A stretch of DNA of 64,000 nucleotides, taken from positions 32,057,870 through 32,121,869 of the forward strand of contig CM066317.1 of the NCBI GenBank assembly GCA_033807775.1, in the 5' to 3' direction. Position numbers and translations under genes: made by a program. This DNA is from Saussurea involucrata. Taxonomy: Eukaryota > Streptophyta > Magnoliopsida > Asterales > Asteraceae. This document shows, in pieces, positions 54,600 through 64,000 of the stretch; the stretch's first letter is position 1, and each line of letters starts with the position of its first letter. The notes beneath the pieces were generated by a model. It had not been told where the DNA came from. It did not search any database and saw only the letters and a list, made by a program, of their open reading frames with translations.

Positions 54600-55571
54600 C
54601 TATCCGGTGTCTAATAAATCTATACCCCATACATGCTTCTTCTCTACACGTTGGGGCGTCTTGAAGTCTGTCCGAATTTCAAGTATGGGTCCTTTGCATT
54701 CTGATGATACTTCTTTTTGTGGGCCAGCAAAGGCACCATCACCTGGGGTCACCTTCTTATCTTCAACCATCGGTTCTTTAAGCTCCGTGAAGGTTTCCCA
54801 AGTATCTACATATTCCTCCTTTTCCTTGATGAGATCAACTATTGGTGTAAGAAAAGGAGGAGGTGCCACCACCGATTTTTGTTCTATACCATCCCCTCCC
54901 TTGATGTTACCCAACTGTGAATCAGACGCGATCGTTTCTCCATTCTCTTCATCTATGGAGGCTTTCAATTTTAATTCATCAATCAATCTTGCCTCTTCTT
55001 CTTTAGCTTCCCACCGACTTTGAGAAGATATGTACTTACTAATTTGGTTCTCTAGGTCCTGAATTTGAGCCTTTATCTCCTGTTGGAACTTGGATTCTTC
55101 CTGCTGAAATGAATACAAAGTCGTATTAAGAGATATTAGTTGGACCATTTCTTCAAGAGACATACCTGAGTTCTCAGAATAGTGTTTTGTTGTCGGTGGT
55201 GTTGGTCCATAGCGAGAGAATGAATGCTCTTGCCATCCGTACTCGTACTCATTCGGATTTGGATGGTCTTGCCATCCCGGATAGTAGGTGCTTGAGTACG
55301 AGTTGAGAGAATCTTGGCTCGGGCATGGAAATTTTCCGTAAATGTAGACCGACTCGGCGTTGTAATGGAAAGTTGGACACGTGTCCATTGGGTGAGAATT
55401 ATGAGGATACATCCCAAACATTTCCACTTGCGGTGCCTCTCTACTAACCATATGTTTCACAATATCAGTTAAATCCGAAATTTTCGACTCAAGGGAGGAA
55501 ATACGTACCTTGATTGGATCGCATCCCGTGGTGGTGTATCGTGACCCGTAATCATATGGATGATATGCCAT
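54600..55571 (-). CDS. Gag-like protein of the non-autonomous LTR element (323 aa)
   Basis: Intact frame from ATG 55571 (MAYHPYDYGSRYTTTGCDPI) to the stop at 54600. It has a short coiled segment (VRISSLESKISDLTDIVKH), a Tyr/Pro/Ser-rich middle, and a second predicted coil (about residues 150-205). An acidic tail ends KKHVWGIDLLDTG. There is no zinc knuckle and no protease or reverse transcriptase. Similar stand-alone frames sit just behind the tRNA-Asp primer site in plant Athila-like non-autonomous elements. A structural gag role is inferred from position only. The frame is open over 323 codons, suggesting recent activity or selection. Confidence 0.6.
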   Translation of the reverse strand: MAYHPYDYGSRYTTTGCDPIKVRISSLESKISDLTDIVKHMVSREAPQVEMFGMYPHNSHPMDTCPTFHYNAESVYIYGKFPCPSQDSLNSYSSTYYPGWQDHPNPNEYEYGWQEHSFSRYGPTPPTTKHYSENSGMSLEEMVQLISLNTTLYSFQQEESKFQQEIKAQIQDLENQISKYISSQSRWEAKEEEARLIDELKLKASIDEENGETIASDSQLGNIKGGDGIEQKSVVAPPPFLTPIVDLIKEKEEYVDTWETFTELKEPMVEDKKVTPGDGAFAGPQKEVSSECKGPILEIRTDFKTPQRVEKKHVWGIDLLDTG

Positions 55572-55738
55572 GATAAATATAAGGAACGCTTAAAAACCAC
55601 TTGGCGTTAGGTACACGATTTGATTGTAATAAAAATTGAAAATGAAAGACTAAAAAGTAAAAATAAATAAACAACAGATAAAGCGTAAAAATTAACAACA
55701 ATCACCGATGCCAATCCCCGGCAACGGCGCCAAAAATT

Positions 55739-56248
55739 TGACGGGTGCCGAGCCCGACAAATAATAAAGTCCTATTACCCCAAATTACAACCAAGATTGC
55801 AATAGTGGCAAGTAGGGTCGATTCCACATGGATTGGATGTGAAAGCGATAAACTTCTACGCTTTATGTAAAAAAAGGGGGGTTGGATTTATATAACAAAC
55901 TAAACATGAAATTAAAGCGAAAATAAATAATTATAAATTAGCAATGAGTGTAAACCATTGACCGGATCGTATATCACAGACTTGTCCTTAAAAAGATTTT
56001 TCTCATTTTATTTCCAGAATGGCTCGAGTATCGATACACATCGATACACCGTTTGTCAAACGTCAATTAGCACGATAAGCTCAGTAACTAATTTCTAACT
56101 GGTTAATCTAATCTAGTTACGAAGATAGATTTCAATTACCGGTTGCTTTTAAGATTACATAAACATCAATTTAAATTAATAGGGATATTTTAAATATCTA
56201 ATTAACATTATTTTTAGGGTAAACTTGATATAAAATTAGCACTTATCA
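55739..56248 (-). repeat. 5' LTR (510 bp, internally deleted) of the tRNA-Asp-primed element
   Basis: It begins like the left LTR and jumps from GATTACA to TAAACATCAATTTAAATT, skipping about 720 bp. It lies directly next to the primer-binding site at 55715-55732. Confidence 0.88.
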
Positions 56249-56559
56249 AAACTTCACATGTTGTAATTTTTTTTTTCAACCCATTTCTACTTCATTACAA
56301 TAAGAATTCATATAAAATTCTATAACGGAGTTTTTATAAAAACATATTTATGTTTATTAAAAAAAATGTAAAAACATATTTATATGAATCTCGTATATTT
56401 TTTCAACTTCAATAATTATTATTTATAAATAAACATTTAATTATAAAATTAAGAAAAAAAACTAACAAATATATCGCTTTGCATCAACATCAAGGTTACA
56501 AATCACTTCACTTTTACTTGTAAGAACTTTGCATTAGAGATGCCTTTATACAATTAACT
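56249..56559. other. AT-rich spacer
   Basis: Non-coding; no repeat boundary recognised. Confidence 0.4.
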
Positions 56560-57050
56560 GCCAGAGTTATTCAGTTATTCATTGGGGTTGAGGAAATTGG
56601 TTGATTGCTTAAACATACCAACGTGGCCTTTAATTCCCTTGTTTCGTCGTGGCACACCCCTCCCACAAGCACTTGACCTCTTGCTCCACCCATCAGTCTT
56701 CTATGAAAAGAAAAATAAAAAGCTCTTCCCTATCTACTCATTATTCGGAGGTAGAAATACCCTAATTGTAATAAGGTGTGCGTTTACTATCCTGATGAAT
56801 ATTATTAGAGAAAGGTTCTAAGCTCGTACCTTATAAGTAAGCTCTTTATGCTCTCTCCGCTCGCTCCCCTATTTCCAAAGGAAGAAAGGAAAGAGGAAAG
56901 CTCCCTTTCTATTTCCTCTGTTGTTGGTCCCTGGTTTGGGGTACGGTCAGTTCACCGGGAGGATTGCCCTCCCAATTCGAAGTTTTTTCCTAGAAGTTTG
57001 TTGTTGTCCAGTGTTCTTGTTTCCTTTAAATTTGTCCCTAATTTTTAATA
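56560..57050. other. Possible organellar (mitochondrial) DNA insertion
   Basis: The base composition changes to a balanced GC level with purine/pyrimidine clusters such as GGAAGAAAGGAAAGAGGAAAG and CTCCGCTCGCTCCCC, a texture typical of plant mitochondrial intergenic DNA. Two open frames (56582-56821, 56848-57048) encode nothing known. No mitochondrial gene was recognised, so this is only a suggestion. Confidence 0.25.
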
Positions 57051-57917
57051 TGATAAAATCTTCGATTAAAGTTTGACATAAAAAGAACTAGTCGGTAAAT
57101 TTGGAGCATCATCTACTATTTTATTTGATTGGGATTTAGTTTATTGATTAACATATATTCATTTCATAATTTGAATATTTTCATATACTTATGAAACAAA
57201 AAATAGAACTAAAAAGTTTTACATTGTGAACCGAATACATATGAAACAATCACATTGTGAAATAAATATATGTTAACAATAATTCTAACCTTAGATGGAA
57301 GAAATAAGAGGGTTATGTTGGGTTTCTTGAAGGAGCGTATAAAACAAAGGATCCAAGGAAATAATAGATTCTTTTGGAAACAGTTACCCAATCTATACCC
57401 ACTTATGCCATTGAGGTGTTCTTGTTACCTAAATGATGTTTCTACCTATAAGATATGTGAATCCCATCGTATTACTCTATAAATGAATCCTTAAACAGAA
57501 AAGAAGATTTTCACATATATTAAACACAACATGTCCAAATATAAGGGTGTATTTGGCACACGGATCGGACTTGAAAGTGAGCTAGACAGGTGAAAGAATT
57601 GTGTCTTGGTTTTAGGGTTTTAATTTGACACAAGTAGTTTAGTAATTTACCGATCTTGATCTTGTGTAGGACATAAAAAAAACGCTCACTCCTATCCTGT
57701 TTGTAGCTTCAAATCTGTGAAAGAACATTGTATTTCACAATTGTTATTGAATGAAAAAAAGGAACAATGTATTTCACAAAAATGTAGGAACTTTTAACAA
57801 AGTGTGTTGGCTACTTAAAACTGTTGGTCAAGCATCAAATTGCATCAAATTTGTAAAGAATCAATGAAATTCGTATATATCACGACAAGATCCGGTGCAT
57901 TAGTGCTGGTATGATTA
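57051..57917. other. 3' flank of the zinc-finger gene
   Basis: AT-rich, no gene. It probably contains the zinc-finger 3' UTR on the minus strand close to 57917. Confidence 0.4.
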
Positions 57918-59411
57918 TTAGATTGTCGAAAGCAAACCAAGGAGTGTCGATTCGTGGTTGTAACACCATGGATTATACCCTGTGGTACTACTTGTGTTCA
58001 TCATCATTCTTTCTTGTTCTTGTTCTTCTTCTACGGGCTCAGGAGGCATGTTTAGATCAAGAAAACCTCGGATTTCGTGAACTGGATTCTTCAACTTTTC
58101 AATCACATTCAGGTTTTGTTGATTCAGTTTAGCTTCTGCAATCAAGTGTGATCTTTTATGACCCCCCAAAGCTTGTCCTGATGAGAAAATTCTTAAGCAA
58201 ATTGAGCATTCATGTGCTCCTACCACCATTGTGTTCTTCAAAGAACCACCAAGATTGAAACTTGATGTTGATTGATGATGATCAGATGTTTTTGCAGAAC
58301 ACCCGTTTGTCGCATGATCATGATCTAAAATGGGTTCGCTTTTGATCTTGTTTTTGTGGTCGATTTTCGAATCAAAACATCCCTTTAACTTCTTGTGACT
58401 TGCTCTATGACCACCAAGTGCTTGATAAGAGTGAAAACTCTTGTTGCAAGCAGTACAATCAAACTTTCTCTTGATCGAACCTTCGAATTTTGCAAAACCA
58501 AACTCGTTTTGATCATCGAATTCATCTTGATTGATTATAGTTTTCTCCAAACTATTAAAACCCACTTCAGATCTTACAAGAGGATCAACACCAACTTCAG
58601 TTTCTGCTAATTTCTTCATCTTGCAGCCATTTCCATTTAGCTTCTTGCTCTGAACTTTAGTCAACTTAACAAAACCATTTGGGGATTTGGAATTGGATTT
58701 GGATTCGGATTCAAATTCATCGCCCCATTTTCGCGCATCTCTTGAAAGCATCATCAAACACATAGCAATCTCTGCTTCTTGTTCTTGATCATTATCATAA
58801 ACAACACTTGTTGAAGCTGAATCTGTAGTGGTGGTGGTAGTAGTAGTAACAGTAGGAGTAGTTATGAACCTTTTGGTTGTTCCATTTCTTGATTTCTTGA
58901 TTCGAGAGCTTTTCGCAACGTTATTGGATTGACTGATAGAAGAAGAATCTTGATTCAAGATTGCAGCTTTGGTGTTTGATGATAGTTTGTCTGAATGACA
59001 TTTCATGTGTCCAAATAAAGCCTTCCAAGATTGAAAACCTTTCCCACATTCTTTACAAATCTTATCAAGAACAACCAAAGAATTGTTGTTTTTGTTGTTG
59101 TTGTCATTCTTTGAATCTTTTGCTTTCAGGGTTCTTTTGGGATCTTTTCTCAGTTCATAACCCAAATCATTCGAATTCGAAGAGGCATTTGTGAGTGATG
59201 TGTTGTCATCCATCAAGTTTCCTCCATTGTTATTGAAAGATGAGAGCTTCATCTTGTGATGATGATGATGATCAGTGGAGTTGATCACGTGAGACCTCAT
59301 GTGACCTCCCAAAGATCTACCACAGGGGAAGCTCTTGTTACAGAGCTTACACATGTGTTTCATCAGTTCTTGATCACTTTGTTCAACCGAATTTCGATTG
59401 GAATTCGACAT
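57918..59411 (-). CDS. C2H2 zinc-finger transcriptional repressor, four fingers, ZAT4/ZAT9-like (497 aa)
   Basis: The single-exon frame starts at ATG 59411 (MSNSNRNSVEQSDQ); the frame also extends two codons upstream without an ATG. Finger 1 is at residues 21-41 (CKLCNKSF, SLGGH), finger 2 at 119-139 (CKECGKGFQSW, ALFGH), and finger 3 at 319-339 (SYQALGGH). Finger 4 is at 402-422 (SSGQALGGH). The QALGGH core marks plant Q-type (C1-2i) proteins. An EAR repression motif, LDLNMP, lies at 451-456 near the C-terminus. Long Asn/Ser/Thr-rich linkers separate the fingers, and basic KKSR and KRK clusters could act in nuclear import. Length and architecture match Arabidopsis ZAT1/4/9-type nuclear repressors linked to stress responses. 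Fingers 1 and 2 have diverged cores (SLGGH, ALFGH). Confidence 0.95.
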   Translation of the reverse strand: MSNSNRNSVEQSDQELMKHMCKLCNKSFPCGRSLGGHMRSHVINSTDHHHHHKMKLSSFNNNGGNLMDDNTSLTNASSNSNDLGYELRKDPKRTLKAKDSKNDNNNKNNNSLVVLDKICKECGKGFQSWKALFGHMKCHSDKLSSNTKAAILNQDSSSISQSNNVAKSSRIKKSRNGTTKRFITTPTVTTTTTTTTDSASTSVVYDNDQEQEAEIAMCLMMLSRDARKWGDEFESESKSNSKSPNGFVKLTKVQSKKLNGNGCKMKKLAETEVGVDPLVRSEVGFNSLEKTIINQDEFDDQNEFGFAKFEGSIKRKFDCTACNKSFHSYQALGGHRASHKKLKGCFDSKIDHKNKIKSEPILDHDHATNGCSAKTSDHHQSTSSFNLGGSLKNTMVVGAHECSICLRIFSSGQALGGHKRSHLIAEAKLNQQNLNVIEKLKNPVHEIRGFLDLNMPPEPVEEEQEQERMMMNTSSTTGYNPWCYNHESTLLGLLSTI

Positions 59412-60270
59412 TTTCAATGAAAAAGATCAAAATTCAGATCAGACTGAAAGCTAAAGTGATCAAAATAGAAAGGATTTAAGAATAAACTCGTGAAAGAAAC
59501 AGAGAACTCAAGCTTCAAAAGTGAGAATCGAGGAACACCCAGATCAAGAAACAAGATCAAAAGCTTGAATCATCACTAAATTTTCACTCTTTTTGCAGAT
59601 TGAAACGATCCATGAAGAAGAACCCATCTCAGATTCCATTTAGTTTTCAGCAAGAAAGTTGAAAATTGAGAATTTGTGAAACACCCAGATCAAGAAAGAT
59701 GATCAAAAGCTCAAATCTTTAGTGGGTATCAAGAACAAGACTTGAAAATTTTCAATTGAGAAACTTCAAGATCAAGAAACACGATGAGAAGCTAAAATCT
59801 TTCAAGAATGAAATGAAAAACAAAAAAAAACACCCATTTCAGATTGCATTTTGTTCTTAAGCAAGAACAAGATCCAATCTTGTTAAATGGGAACACAATA
59901 ACTGGATTGAAGCTACACACTCAAGTAGCAGTGAAGAATTGAAGCAAAAAAAAGATCAAAATTCTGAAAATAGATGATTGGTTGGTTACCTTTCTTGCTA
60001 ATGATGGCAATGAACAAGCACACCCTCTCTCTCTCTTTCAACTTTTACCAGTTTCTCTCTCTAGAAATATGTATGCAGAGAGAGAGAGAGAGATGAAGAG
60101 ACTATATTTGGAGGAAGAAGGAGAAATCCATGCATGGAAATAAGGATAAAAAGAAGCAAAAGCAATCCAACGGTTCATATTGCCCCACATTCACCATCCA
60201 TCATGATTCTTGCCCTACAAAATTCCTAATTTTTCCATCATCTCTGTAATTATATAGATATATCCACCCA
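59412..60270 (-). promoter_or_regulatory. Zinc-finger gene 5' UTR (probable intron) and promoter
   Basis: A donor-like AAAG|GTAACC (reverse complement, at 59989-59988) and an acceptor CTTTCAG (at 59445-59444) suggest a 5' UTR intron. The first UTR exon contains (CT)n tracts around 60027-60095 (minus strand), common in plant 5' UTRs. TATATAATTAC (reverse complement of about 60245-60255) is a candidate TATA box. All of this is positional inference. Confidence 0.4.
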
Positions 60271-60859
60271 CAGAAATATAAACAAAGTTGGGGGTCTCAT
60301 CTCATACAAATACTGCCAATGAGGGGATGACAAGTGTCACACTTATTCCTAAAGTATTTGGGCTCAGTTGCATAGGGGCAATTTCGTCATTTTGGTAAGT
60401 TGGACAATGAGAAGTGGACCCACAAGACCTACAAGCAGTTTGTGAAGTAAAGAATCTACAAGCCTGCATATGAAAGCTAAAAGCATTTTTTTTTGCTAAG
60501 CAAGGATACCAGCAGGGGTAGTGTGAGTAGTGGCATTTTGGTCTTTTTACATCAATCACTCTCCAACTCCAACATAGCTCTAACCGAAAGGCTTAATGTC
60601 TTCTTATGGCTAATCACTATCTTAAGCATTAATTGTATCGTTAAAGCCGGCATCTTAGCACAATGTTTAGCTGTAGCACAAGTGATTACAAGAAAACAAC
60701 TAACTTTTATTTTATTGGTTTTACCCCCTTATTTTAAATTCTTTTTGCATACAAGTCCAATTCATGACATGTGCATCCACATTATGTGATATTTATTAGA
60801 TAATTGTATTAGCTTTTCTTAATAATTATAAAAAATTATGATGTTTCCTTTTAATAGTC
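60271..60859. other. Intergenic DNA
   Basis: No gene supported. Two open frames of 85-98 codons overlap on opposite strands and show no protein-like pattern. Confidence 0.5.
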
Positions 60860-61000
60860 ATGGTTGTCTGGATCAGCTTACATGCACAACGAGGTTCAAA
60901 GTTAACAGCTGAAAAAGCCTTCAATGCGCTTAGGGGCTTCGAACGGTGACCATTAAGAAACAAACTTAAGACTTTACCAACTGAGCTACCACTAAGTATT
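60860..61000 (-). mobile_element. tRNA-derived SINE (minus strand)
   Basis: On the minus strand an A box, TGGTAGCTCAGTTGG (reverse complement of about 60980-60994), is followed about 30 bases later by a B box, GGTCACCGTTCGAAGCC (about 60951-60935). These are the two internal RNA polymerase III promoter elements of tRNAs. The rest cannot fold as a tRNA (no matching acceptor stem) and continues as unrelated tail sequence, so a SINE or tRNA fossil is more likely than a tRNA gene. Ends and target duplication are not resolved. Confidence 0.6.
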
Positions 61001-62124
61001 TAGAAAAAAAAAACAGAAGTTAAGGGTTGTTTCTGTGGAATTTCTTTTATAAAAAATAAACCCTATAGTTTTTCGAAACTGAAATCGATAAATCTAAAAT
61101 AATGTATTATCTTAATAACACAACAAACAAGTTGTTTTAGCATTTATGTTCATGGCCTTCCAATGTTGTTAAGGGATTAGTTGTTGGCACTACCCCTAAT
61201 TTGTTTTTGGAGAATAATTAATTTCATGAGGTCAATGGCACTTTAAAACTTGATCAATAGTTAAGTTTGCATTATACAAAGGATTGTTATGTATCAGTGA
61301 AACCCAGTGCACCATAAAACTGTAACATGATTATTACATTCATTTCACCCTTATTTTTCGTTTTAAGCAACCATGATTATGGTCGTTTCTTTTTCGGTGC
61401 CAAGATTTATAAATTCGAGAAAAATAAAACTTTTATTGCATAAAGTACACTTCTTTATAGCAATATTGTCAATCTTGGATGCCTAAAGGTAAGCACAAAC
61501 ATACACACATGGTGTGGCATTAATTAAGCTAAAGAAGCTTCACTTATGGGAAAAGAGAGAGTAGGCAACTCACTAAAAGTGGCGATCAAGTTGACAACCA
61601 ATTTTAACCCTTCAAGGGAAGTTTTGGTCACTCCTTGTCTTCTATTCAATGCCATTTTCTATACATTTTTAGGCCAAAACCAAAAGATAAAGATGCCTTA
61701 CTTTGACCTTTATGTTTTTTGTGGTTCTTGTTAACTTGTAAGCGTATCAGAAATAATGTTTATATTTATATCTATACTAATACGGATGTATTCATTTTAT
61801 TTGGATCTGATTTGAATATTGTACTTGTTTACCTGTTGTTTAATTAATATCAATGATAAAAACATGATGCAAAACCTAGCAATTCAAATGGTCAAAACTA
61901 CACAGGATGAAGAACGAGATCCAAAAGTCTCGATAAGTTTTTATTCTCAATATTCAATGCTGAAATCCTCCACGGAAAAACCTACTTATAGGGGAAAAGA
62001 ATCACCCTAGAAAAAACAGGAAAGTAGCTAAAAATACTCCTAGGATTTTGATTAGAGATATACTCCATAAATAGAGATAATCTTCTAATAAAAATCTTTA
62101 TTATTTAAATAAGGAAGAAATAAA
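61001..62124. other. Intergenic DNA; right part probably the 3' LTR of the following Gypsy element
   Basis: 61001-61800 shows nothing gene-like. 61860-62110, read on the minus strand, has LTR-like features after the pol stop (a CTCTATTTATGGAG box near 62065-62080, and AATAAAAACTTATC as a polyadenylation-like signal near 61935-61947). No exact LTR ends could be set. Confidence 0.4.
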
Positions 62125-64000
62125 CTAAAATGGGATAAAATCAGCCAATATGAGGCTGTGATCGGATGCCTCTGCATCATCCTCCCCTCCTTGGAAAAGA
62201 CTCGCCTCCGAGTCTGCTACTTCATCCACACCCCCTTCAAATGGCGATAAATCAGCCACGTTAAAAGTAGCTGAAACATTATAATGACCAGGTAGGTCAA
62301 TTTTATATGCATTATCATTAATCTTCTGAAGAACCCGAAAAGGACCATCAGCACGGGGCCTCAACTTCCCGAAACGACCAGCCGGAAAACGCTCTTTTCG
62401 AAGATGAATCCATACCAGATCACCCTCTTTGTAAACGACTTGCTTCCTATGCTTGTTGGCGTTGTTGGCGCGACTCTGGTACCCAGCATTATGTTTAATG
62501 ATTTGATCTTGTACCTTTTGGTGCAGATTCTTAATTTGTTGGGACTGATTTTCCGCCTCAACACTAACATGCTCAACCAGGGGAATGAGCGTTAAATCAA
62601 GCGGAGTGAGCGGATTTCGCCCATAAACTATCATGAATGGACTCAACTCAGTAGTGCGATTGGCAGAACGGTTATATGCAAACTCAGCCTGAGCAAGGAT
62701 GAGGTCCCACTGCTTGGGGTTGTCCCCGATAAGACTTCGCAACAGGTTCCCTAGACTCATATTTGTCACCTCTGTTTGGCCATCCGTTTGCGGGTGGTGA
62801 GAGCTACTAAATTGTAACCTTGAGCCCATGCTTTTCCAAAGTGTGCGTCAGAAATGGCTAACAAACTTCACGTCGCGGTCTGAAGTTATAGTCTTTGGGA
62901 CTCCATGGAGCTTGACAATTTCAGAAAAATATAGCCTTGCAATTTGACTAGCGTCATAGGTCTTGGCACATGGCACGAAATGAGCCATTTTAGAGAATCT
63001 GTCAACAACTACCATAACCGAATCTTTCTGTCTTTGAGTTCGAGGTAAACCCAAGACAAAGTCCAAACTAACGTCCTCCCAAGGAGCAACGGGGACGGGT
63101 AACGGGGTGTACGAACCTGCATTGGTGTGGTGGGTTTTGGCCACATGACACACGCGACAACGTGTGATCACGCGGGCAACATCTCGCTCCATCTTAGGCC
63201 AATAAAAGCGGCCCTGGATTAAATTTAAAGTCTTGTCCCTTCCAAAGTGACCTGCAAGACCTCCAGCATGACTCTCCAAAATAATTGAGTCCCGTAGGGA
63301 ACTCACAGGGACACACAAACCAGTACCCTTGAAGAGGTAACCGTCATGTTTTGAAAAATCTCGAAGAGGTTCGTTTTGACAGTTGTTCCAGATAGTTCTG
63401 AAGTCGGGATCATCCTGGTATAATTCTCGAAAAGTGTCAAAGCCCCGAACCTGGATTTTCATCTCAGAAATGAGCACGTGTCGTCGACTTAGCGCATCAG
63501 CAACGGTATTTGACGACCCCGCCTTGTGTCGGATGACGAAAGAATAAGCTTGCAAGAACTCGACCCATTTAGCATGACGAGGGTTGAGTTTTTGTTGACC
63601 CTTGATGTATTTGAGCGCTTCATGATCAAAATACAGAATGAACTCATTGGCTAACAAGTAATGGCGCCAATATTCCAAACTCCGAACAATGGCATAAAAC
63701 TCCTTATCGTACGTAGAATATTTGTGACGCGTTTCGTTGAACTTTTCGCTAAAAAAAGCGACTGGTTTCTGATTTTGGCTTAGCACTCCACCTATTCCGA
63801 GACCTGAGGAGTCACATTCAACCTGAAATACTTCGTTAAAGTTAGGAAAAGCTAAAACAGGAGCATGTGTGACTTTCCGTTTTAACTCGTCCAACGCGTT
63901 CTCAGCCTATTTCGTCCAACAGAACTTTCCACCTTTCATACACTCCGTCATGGGGGCAATGATACTACTAAAATTCCGTATAAATCGCCGATAGAACGAG
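62125..64000 (-). pseudogene. Ty3/Gypsy pol polyprotein, 3' part (reverse transcriptase tail, RNase H, integrase), two nonsense codons
   Basis: The minus-strand frame enters at the window edge with the end of reverse transcriptase (SFYRRFIRNFSSIIAPM) and passes through RNase H (VECDSSGLGIGGVLSQ, FDHEALKYI, VADALSR). The integrase zinc-binding part (HFGRDKTLNLI, CRVCHVAKT) follows, then the integrase core starting near VSLDFVLGLP and ending in HHPQTDGQTEVTN. The C-terminal domain contains FGKLRPRADGPFRVL and FNVADLSPF. It is broken by in-frame stops at 63909-63907 and at 62850-62848, both in the same frame, and ends at 62125. No chromodomain is visible; the tail resembles CRM-like chromoviruses, a weak call. 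The element's normal job is retrotransposition. Confidence 0.9.

Larger units (their letters stand above)
51787..56248 (-). mobile_element. Non-autonomous Gypsy-type LTR element with a gag-like frame only, tRNA-Asp primed
   Basis: Exact 5 bp target duplication AAACT (51782-51786 and 56249-56253). LTRs at 51787-53023 and 55739-56248 start TGACGGGTG on the plus strand and end TTATCA. On the minus strand the primer site TGGCGCCGTTGCCGGGGA (plus-strand 55715-55732) follows the right LTR and matches tRNA-Asp, as in Athila/Tat-type plant Gypsy elements. A purine-rich GTGTGTGGGAATT precedes the left LTR. There is no pol. The conserved word GGAGGCAACCCA occurs at about 54543-54554 (reverse complement), as in that element group. 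Confidence 0.9.

Noticed and set aside
60978..60999. tRNA gene
   Set aside because: A and B boxes are present but no complete acceptor and anticodon stems could be drawn; a SINE or tRNA fossil fits better.

Overview
The window is nuclear DNA of a flowering plant, almost certainly a eudicot. The evidence is spliced genes with GT-AG introns, a CLE peptide precursor, a plant SNAP33-type SNARE, a Q-type C2H2 zinc-finger gene, and a very dense load of plant transposon families. The transposon styles suggest Asteraceae, but that is a weak inference. Only three host genes look intact, all on the minus strand: a CLE peptide gene (34932-35204), a five-coding-exon SNAP33 homologue (36950-38838, with an upstream 5' UTR exon), and a four-finger C2H2 repressor (57918-59411). 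A fourth host gene, an ISD11/LYRM4 homologue (start 16016), is broken open by a 16.7 kb nested retrotransposon.

Region by region: 1-4063 holds the 5' end of a minus-strand Copia element and a GC-armed hAT-like remnant split by a probable solo LTR. 4064-9798 holds repeats and a decayed SERINC gene fragment lying upstream of a Helitron 3' terminus. 9799-10848 is a solo LTR. 11060-15268 is a five-element nest: a MITE containing a PIF/Harbinger element (itself containing a small hAT) and a Pack-MULE that carries a trichome-birefringence-like (TBL) gene fragment and a second MULE. 15306-33023 is a hAT followed by the ISD11 gene, into which a Copia element (target duplication CATTC) inserted; a 9.2 kb non-coding LARD-like Gypsy derivative (target duplication GGCAT) later inserted into the Copia leader.

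33973-41550 contains MITEs, the CLE and SNAP33 genes and a hAT in SNAP33 intron 1. 41560-43249 has two more MULEs of the same terminal family as the Pack-MULE. 43422-51165 is a pair of oppositely oriented nested Helitrons. The inner one contains two PIF/Harbinger elements with similar ends: one carries only the accessory ORF1, the other only the transposase. 51787-56248 is a non-autonomous gag-only LTR element primed by tRNA-Asp. 56560-57050 may be organellar DNA. The right end contains the zinc-finger gene, a tRNA-derived SINE and a decayed Ty3/Gypsy polyprotein running off the window.

Most transposon calls rest on termini and target-site duplications read directly from the sequence: 3 bp TTA/TAA for PIF/Harbinger, 8 bp for hAT, 9 bp for MULE, 5 bp for LTR elements, and A/T junctions with a hairpin and CTAG for Helitrons. 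No database search was possible, so family names below that level are inference.
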